Source of the DNA: Liolophura sinensis
Taxonomy: Eukaryota; Mollusca; Polyplacophora; Chitonida; Chitonidae
Direction of reading: 5' to 3'
NCBI RefSeq assembly: GCF_032854445.1
Contig: NC_088296.1
Span: 26,841,448-26,905,447 of the forward strand
DNA: 64,000 nt
Part shown: in pieces, positions 59,766 to 64,000 of the stretch
How positions within the stretch are numbered: the first letter of the stretch is position 1
Layout of the letters: each line of letters opens with the position of its first letter
Program-made: the position numbers and the translations under genes
The notes under the pieces: model-generated
The model's database searches: none
What the model saw: only the letters and a program-made list of their open reading frames with translations
What the model was told of the DNA's origin: nothing

Positions 59766-62700
59766 TTAGCCACCACAACCTCCACCGCAATCACCACCAC
59801 CACCGCAACCACCGTCACCTCCGCAACCACCTATGCCTCCCGATCCGCCACATCCTCCTCCACTACAACCCCCACAGCCACCACAACCGCAACAGCAGGC
59901 GTGGCTGGCGTCACCTCCATCACCATCGCCGCCAAAATCGCCGTCGCCATACCGCGCTTCGTAGTCCATATCGCATACTGAGCAGTTGTCGCCCAAGATG
60001 TTGTTGTCGCTGGCGTCAATTAAGCCGCCATCGCAAACCATCCCCACGCAACCAGCACACGAGTCGTGAGCCTGGTGTGATGAGTACAGAAAATGGGTTG
60101 TAGGGGCACAGGCGATTTAACCTGCGGCCAGAATCAGCACCATGTCCTCTGACGGGATACTCCTGACGTTCCTGTTTCCGCGCGAGGTCGCGGTGGGTGT
60201 GTATCCAGGCTTCCAGTTCTTCGGTCGAGGCTGACACAGGACGCGAAGTAACCCAATGCTAAACACCACAGCTAAATTCTCCGCGATGTCTTTGTCCTGC
60301 GACTTTAGCGTAATAAAACCTTGCTTCAGGATGACCTCCACTTTATAAATCTCGACGTCGTAGTCAGAATCATCGTACTTCGTCTCAACAGTCTGCCAAC
60401 TTTTGTCGAACATCCTGTATAGCTTCACCCTCATTCGACTAGGACTGCCAGGTGTACCTCGCCGACCGGCCTGGTACCCAGTGCCTAAAACAGTCAGCAT
60501 TATGACATTGAGAAGGCCGTAGAAAGTGAGCCAATGAGCACAATCTACATTGTGGCATTGACAAGGATGTAGGTAGTAAACCATTAAACACAAGCAGGTG
60601 CAGATTTTACCAAGCGAATATTGACTTACATCAGGTTCAAATTTTAATGTTCTGAACACACGTATTCCCAGTGCATAACAAGCCATAACACTACATAAAG
60701 CAAAATTGGCTTTGGTCTGGGATATGCTCCGGTACTTTGGTATATACAAGGATGTAAGACGCGGCCCACTGCACTGTGGTATAAACAAGGCTGTAGGACG
60801 CGGCCCACTACACTGTGGAATAGACAAGGGTGTAGGACGTGGCCCACTGCACTGTGGTATAGACAAGGGTGTAGGACGCGGCCCACTGTACTCTGGTATA
60901 GACAAGGCTGTAGGACGCGGCACACTGCACTGTGGTATAGACAAGAATGTAAGACGCGGCCCACTTAACTGTGGTATAGACAAGGATGAAGAACGCCGCC
61001 CACTGCACTGTGGTATAGACAAGGATGAAGAACGCGGCCCAGTGAACTGTGGTATGGACAAGGATATAGGACGCGGCCCACTGTACTATGGTACAGACAA
61101 GGATGTAGGTCGCGGCCCACTGCACTGTGGTATATGCATGGGTGTAGGACGCGTCCCACTGTACTATGGTACAGACAAGGATGTAGCAAGCGGCCCACTG
61201 CACTGTGGTACAGACAAGGATGTAGGTCGCGGCCCACTGCACTGTGGTATAAAGAAGGCTGTAGGACGCGGCCCACTGCAATGTGGTATAGACAAGGGTG
61301 TAGGACGTGGCCCACTGCACTGTGTTATAGACAAGGGTGAAGGACGCGGCCCAATGTACTCTGGTATAGACAAGGCTGTAGGACACGGCACACTGCACTT
61401 TGGTATATACAAGGATGTAGGACGCGGCCCACTGTACTATGGTACAGACAAGGATGTAGCAAGCGGCCCACTGCACTATAGTACAGACAAGGATGGAGAT
61501 CGAGGCCCACTGCACTGTGGTATAAACAAGGCTGTAGGTCGCGGCCCACTGCAATGTGATATAGACAATGGTGTAGGACGTGGCGCACTGCACTGTAGTA
61601 TAGACAAGGGTGAAGGACGCGGCCCACCGTACTCTGGTATAGACAAGACTGTAGGACACGGCACACTGCACTGTGATATAGACAAGAATATAGGACGCGG
61701 CCCACTTAACCGTGATATAGACAAGGATGAAGAACGCGGCCCACTGCACTGTGGTATGGACAAGGATGTAGGACGCGGCCAACTGTACTATGGTACAGAA
61801 AAGGATGAAGGTCTGGGCCCACTGCACTGTGGTATATACAAGGATGTAGGACGCGGCCCACTGTACTATGGTACACACAAGGATGTAGCAAGCGGCCAAC
61901 TGTACTATGGTACAGACAAGGACGTAGGTCGCGCCCACAGCACTGTGGTATAAACAAGGATGTAGGACGCTGCCCACTGTACTATGGTATAGACAAGGCT
62001 GTAGGACGCGGCCCACTGCACTGTGGTATAGACTAGGATGAAGGACGCGGCCCACTGCACTGTTGTATAGACAAGGATGTAGGACGCGGCCCACTGTACT
62101 ATGGAACAGACAAGGACGTAGGACGCAGTCCACTGTACTATGGTACAGACAAGGATGTAGGGCGCGGCCCACTGAACCGTGGTATATACAAGGATGTAGG
62201 ACGCGGCCCACTTGGTCAAAGATCATATTATACATACACAGACCAATACTACTGGTAAAATCCTAATATAAAATTGTACATTTTCTCATAAAGGGAGAAG
62301 CTTCAAAGTGATGTTGTACAAAAGGCATTGTGGGATACAAACTTTGATCAAAATATTTAGACCGCTGGACTTTCATTAAAATAGGAAATGTTATTGACAT
62401 ATATGTTATAATCCAGGATATATTAACCATTTGTCAAGTCTGTAAAGGAAGACGAGGTCTAAAAAGGGGTTTGAAAAACAAATTGTTAAAGGAATTTAAT
62501 ATCGAAAAGTTAACTTCTGCGACTTAAAACAAAATTTTCCCACGTGGATATTTCCCTGACTTGTCACAGGAAGGACATGAACTAAGCTGTTTTAGTGTTT
62601 ATGGACCATTCCAGTTCAGGGAGGTCGACACACAGGTCAACACACAGACCACAACCAACAATGTGAGTTTGACTAAGCATCAAGAACACAGACTTTGTTT

Positions 62701-63284
62701 TCTGTCATTTTGTACTTGATTTTCACGCAGAAATTGTATGTTTTTTTTTTTTTTGATTTTGCGTGCTTGACTGTCTGACTGCCTGACTGTCTGACTGACT
62801 GTCTGATTGACAGGCTAACTGACAGGCTGACTGTCTGATTGGCTGTCTGTCTGACTGACTTTCTGACTGCCTGAGTGACTGTCTCACTGGCTAACTGTCT
62901 GACTGATTGACTGTCTCACTGTCTGACTGACTGAGTGTCTGACTGACTGACTGACTGACTGACTCTGACTGACTGACTGTCTGTCTCTCTGACAGAGCTC
63001 GTACCTAATCCCTAACCAAACCGTTGTGGTTTTAATATTGCTAATTTATCTGCTCCATTTCTCCATGCAGTAATTTACGACTGTTTATAAACAGGTTCAC
63101 CGGCTTTAAGGGGACGTGTGTCAGGATAACTATGATGTTTACCTTTTGTCCCAGGGACGTCTTTCCCCATCCCTACCCATCTTCCCAGTAGAATTCCACA
63201 GTCCTCAGTTTTGTTCTTGATGAGAATAGCTCTCAGGCCCACCCTTGGGGTCAAGGAGACCCACTTCTTTGGAACATTTGACAC
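59766..63284 (-). CDS. 3' part of a gene: unrecognised domain plus Cys/Gly-rich tail
   Basis: Exons on the minus strand: 63284-63143 (ttttacag|GTGTCA to AAA G|GTAAAC), then 60484-60168 (ctgttttag|GCACTG), then 60071-59766 (tcacaccag|GCTCAC to stop). The first junction is firm: phase 1, G|GC = Gly. The second uses a weak donor AAC|GTCAGG (60167), chosen because it keeps frame; reading on instead reaches a stop at 60117 (ending ...VLILAAG). The model gives about 254 residues. The middle (RMRVKLYRMFDKSW, VEIYKVEVILKQGFITLK, DIAENLAVVFSIGLLRVL) looks like a small alpha/beta domain ending in a hydrophobic helix; I cannot name it. The tail has D/G repeats and then dense CCCGCGGCGGC-type sequence. 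No start codon or first exon identified; it may lie outside the window. Confidence 0.6.
60728..62215. repeat. minisatellite, 39-bp unit, about 38 copies
   Basis: 'ggtatagacaaggatgtagg' then 'acgcggcccactgcactgt' every 39 bp. Subtypes (ggtacagacaaggatgtag, tactctggtatagacaagg) recur in similar order about 400-600 bp apart, showing block duplication. The 415- and 475-codon frames across it are artefacts of the 13-codon period. Confidence 0.95.
62762..62998. repeat. (CTGA)n / (CTGT)n microsatellite
   Basis: Interrupted gactgactgtctgactgact-type tetranucleotide array. Confidence 0.95.
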
Positions 63285-63334
63285 CTGTAAAATAAAACAA
63301 GAGCATTCAGAGAATTTATATCGAACCGAACCTA

Positions 63335-63728
63335 TTTTATTTGACTATTAGAGTGGTGTTTCGATTTCACGAATACGACGACAGTCACAGTAATGCGGGA
63401 AGGAATGCAAGCAGAGAGACAGGCTGACAGAGAGGCTGACAGACAAGCAGACAGACAGGCTGACAGACAAGCAGAGAGACAGGCTGACAGACAAGCAGAG
63501 AGACAGGCTGACAGACAAACAGACAGACAGGCTGACAGACAAGCAGACAGACAGGCTGACAGACAAGCAGACAGACAGGCTGACAGACATGCTGAGAAAG
63601 AGGCTAACATACCTTTACACGTATGACTGAATAGGAAGCCAGCATTGGTGAGACTTAAACTGACAGGTGAGAGACGTATGGGTCACAGCGCTGCGCTAGC
63701 ACGTTAACCGCTCGGCCACGGAGGCACA
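63335..63728 (-). mobile_element. SINE family A with internal repeat expansion and intact tRNA-like head
   Basis: From the tail inward: 'gtggtgtttcgatttcacga', 'atacgacgacagtcacagta'. Then a ~200-bp tandem array, then 'taggaagccagcattggtga' and the head 'cgctgcgctagcacgttaac', 'cgctcggccacggaggca'. The reverse complement of the head begins tgcctccgtggccgagcggt, a clear Ser/Leu-tRNA-like 5' end with an A-box. Confidence 0.85.
63402..63602. repeat. tandem repeat inside a SINE (12/24-bp, gctgacagacaagcagacag)
   Basis: 'gctgacagacaagcagacag' plus acag repeats, with an 'agagag' variant. Flanked on both sides by SINE body, so it is an internal expansion. Confidence 0.95.
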
Positions 63729-63982
63729 TGTCCACAGAAGTTAGTTTTCAAACTTCAGTCTGAGAGGCAACGAAACGAATCTGAGCACAACTTGTATCAC
63801 AATCGGACAATATTTACAGACCGGAAATCAAGGGTGAAGGAGAACCGTGGAAGTCATTTATCATACAAAACATATGATAGGTTTGAGCTGGTTTTCAAAC
63901 GTGACCTGAAGTGAGCCTGGACCCATATCTTATAAAAGTCGGACACTATTGCGACCATTTATTGCACATAAGCCGAAACATT

Positions 63983-64000
63983 AAGAGACAGACAGACAGA
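63983..64000. repeat. (GACA)n at the window edge
   Basis: 'gagacagacagacaga' runs to the last base, so the array continues beyond the window. Confidence 0.8.

Larger units (their letters stand above)
60485..63142 (-). other. intron of the Cys/Gly-tail gene
   Basis: Bounded on the coding strand by GTAAAC (63142) and ctgttttag (60485). It contains the 39-bp minisatellite and the (CTGA)n repeat. Confidence 0.7.

Noticed and set aside
60706-62235. Very long open frames on both strands (415 and 475 codons)
   Set aside because: They are translations of the 39-bp minisatellite in all open frames; the period of 13 codons keeps them open and both strands are equally open.

Overview
The window is animal nuclear DNA. 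It has split genes with GT-AG introns, non-LTR retrotransposon remnants, tRNA-derived SINEs and very abundant tandem repeats. A calexcitin / sarcoplasmic calcium-binding-type EF-hand gene, together with this repeat style, points to a lophotrochozoan, most likely a mollusc; the species cannot be decided from the sequence. There is one assembly gap of exactly 200 N (45520-45719). No bacterial-type operons, CRISPR arrays, rRNA genes or convincing functional tRNA genes are present.

Four spliced genes can be assembled by joining exons in phase. (1) 6340-10893, plus strand: a 437-residue membrane protein with four TM2 domains and a proline-rich PPSY tail (3 exons). (2) 24991-34680, plus strand: a 211-residue calexcitin-like EF-hand protein (6 exons), with two further candidate first exons upstream (19435, 22617) that end in the same phase. 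(3) 37528-38962, minus strand: a 395-residue protein with a PDZ-like module followed by a beta-trefoil-like (FGF/IL-1-type) region. Its upstream 350 bases hold a TATA box, a CRE-like site and three kappaB-type sites. (4) 59766-63284, minus strand: the 3' part of a gene for an unrecognised domain followed by a cysteine/glycine-rich tail; its 5' end is not seen and may lie beyond the window.

Layout. 1-6300: SINE copies, a 95-bp and a 55-bp minisatellite, otherwise featureless DNA. 6300-10900: TM2 gene, whose first intron is mostly 43-bp and 21-bp minisatellites. 11600-20550: a run of unrelated minisatellites (21, 15, 21, 15, 76, 39 and 21 bp units). 19400-34960: calexcitin-like gene, with a private minisatellite in each of introns 2, 3 and 4. 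35000-39300: SINE, a CA/CATA microsatellite and the PDZ/trefoil gene with its promoter. 39500-53000: SINEs and decayed non-LTR LINE pieces in both orientations around the gap. 53000-58100: sparse repeats. 58150-64000: a 33-bp minisatellite, the Cys/Gly gene with a 39-bp intronic minisatellite, and simple repeats.

The most striking structure is in the calexcitin-like gene. Three of its exon edges have been tandemly copied into the adjoining introns: the exon-3 donor edge about 45 times, the exon-4 donor edge once and the exon-5 acceptor edge once. Intron 3 therefore carries dozens of decoy splice donors. By my tally of coordinates, tandem repeats occupy roughly a quarter of the window. Most long open frames here are artefacts of repeat units whose length is a multiple of three and are not annotated as genes. 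The four genes show no obvious functional link to one another.
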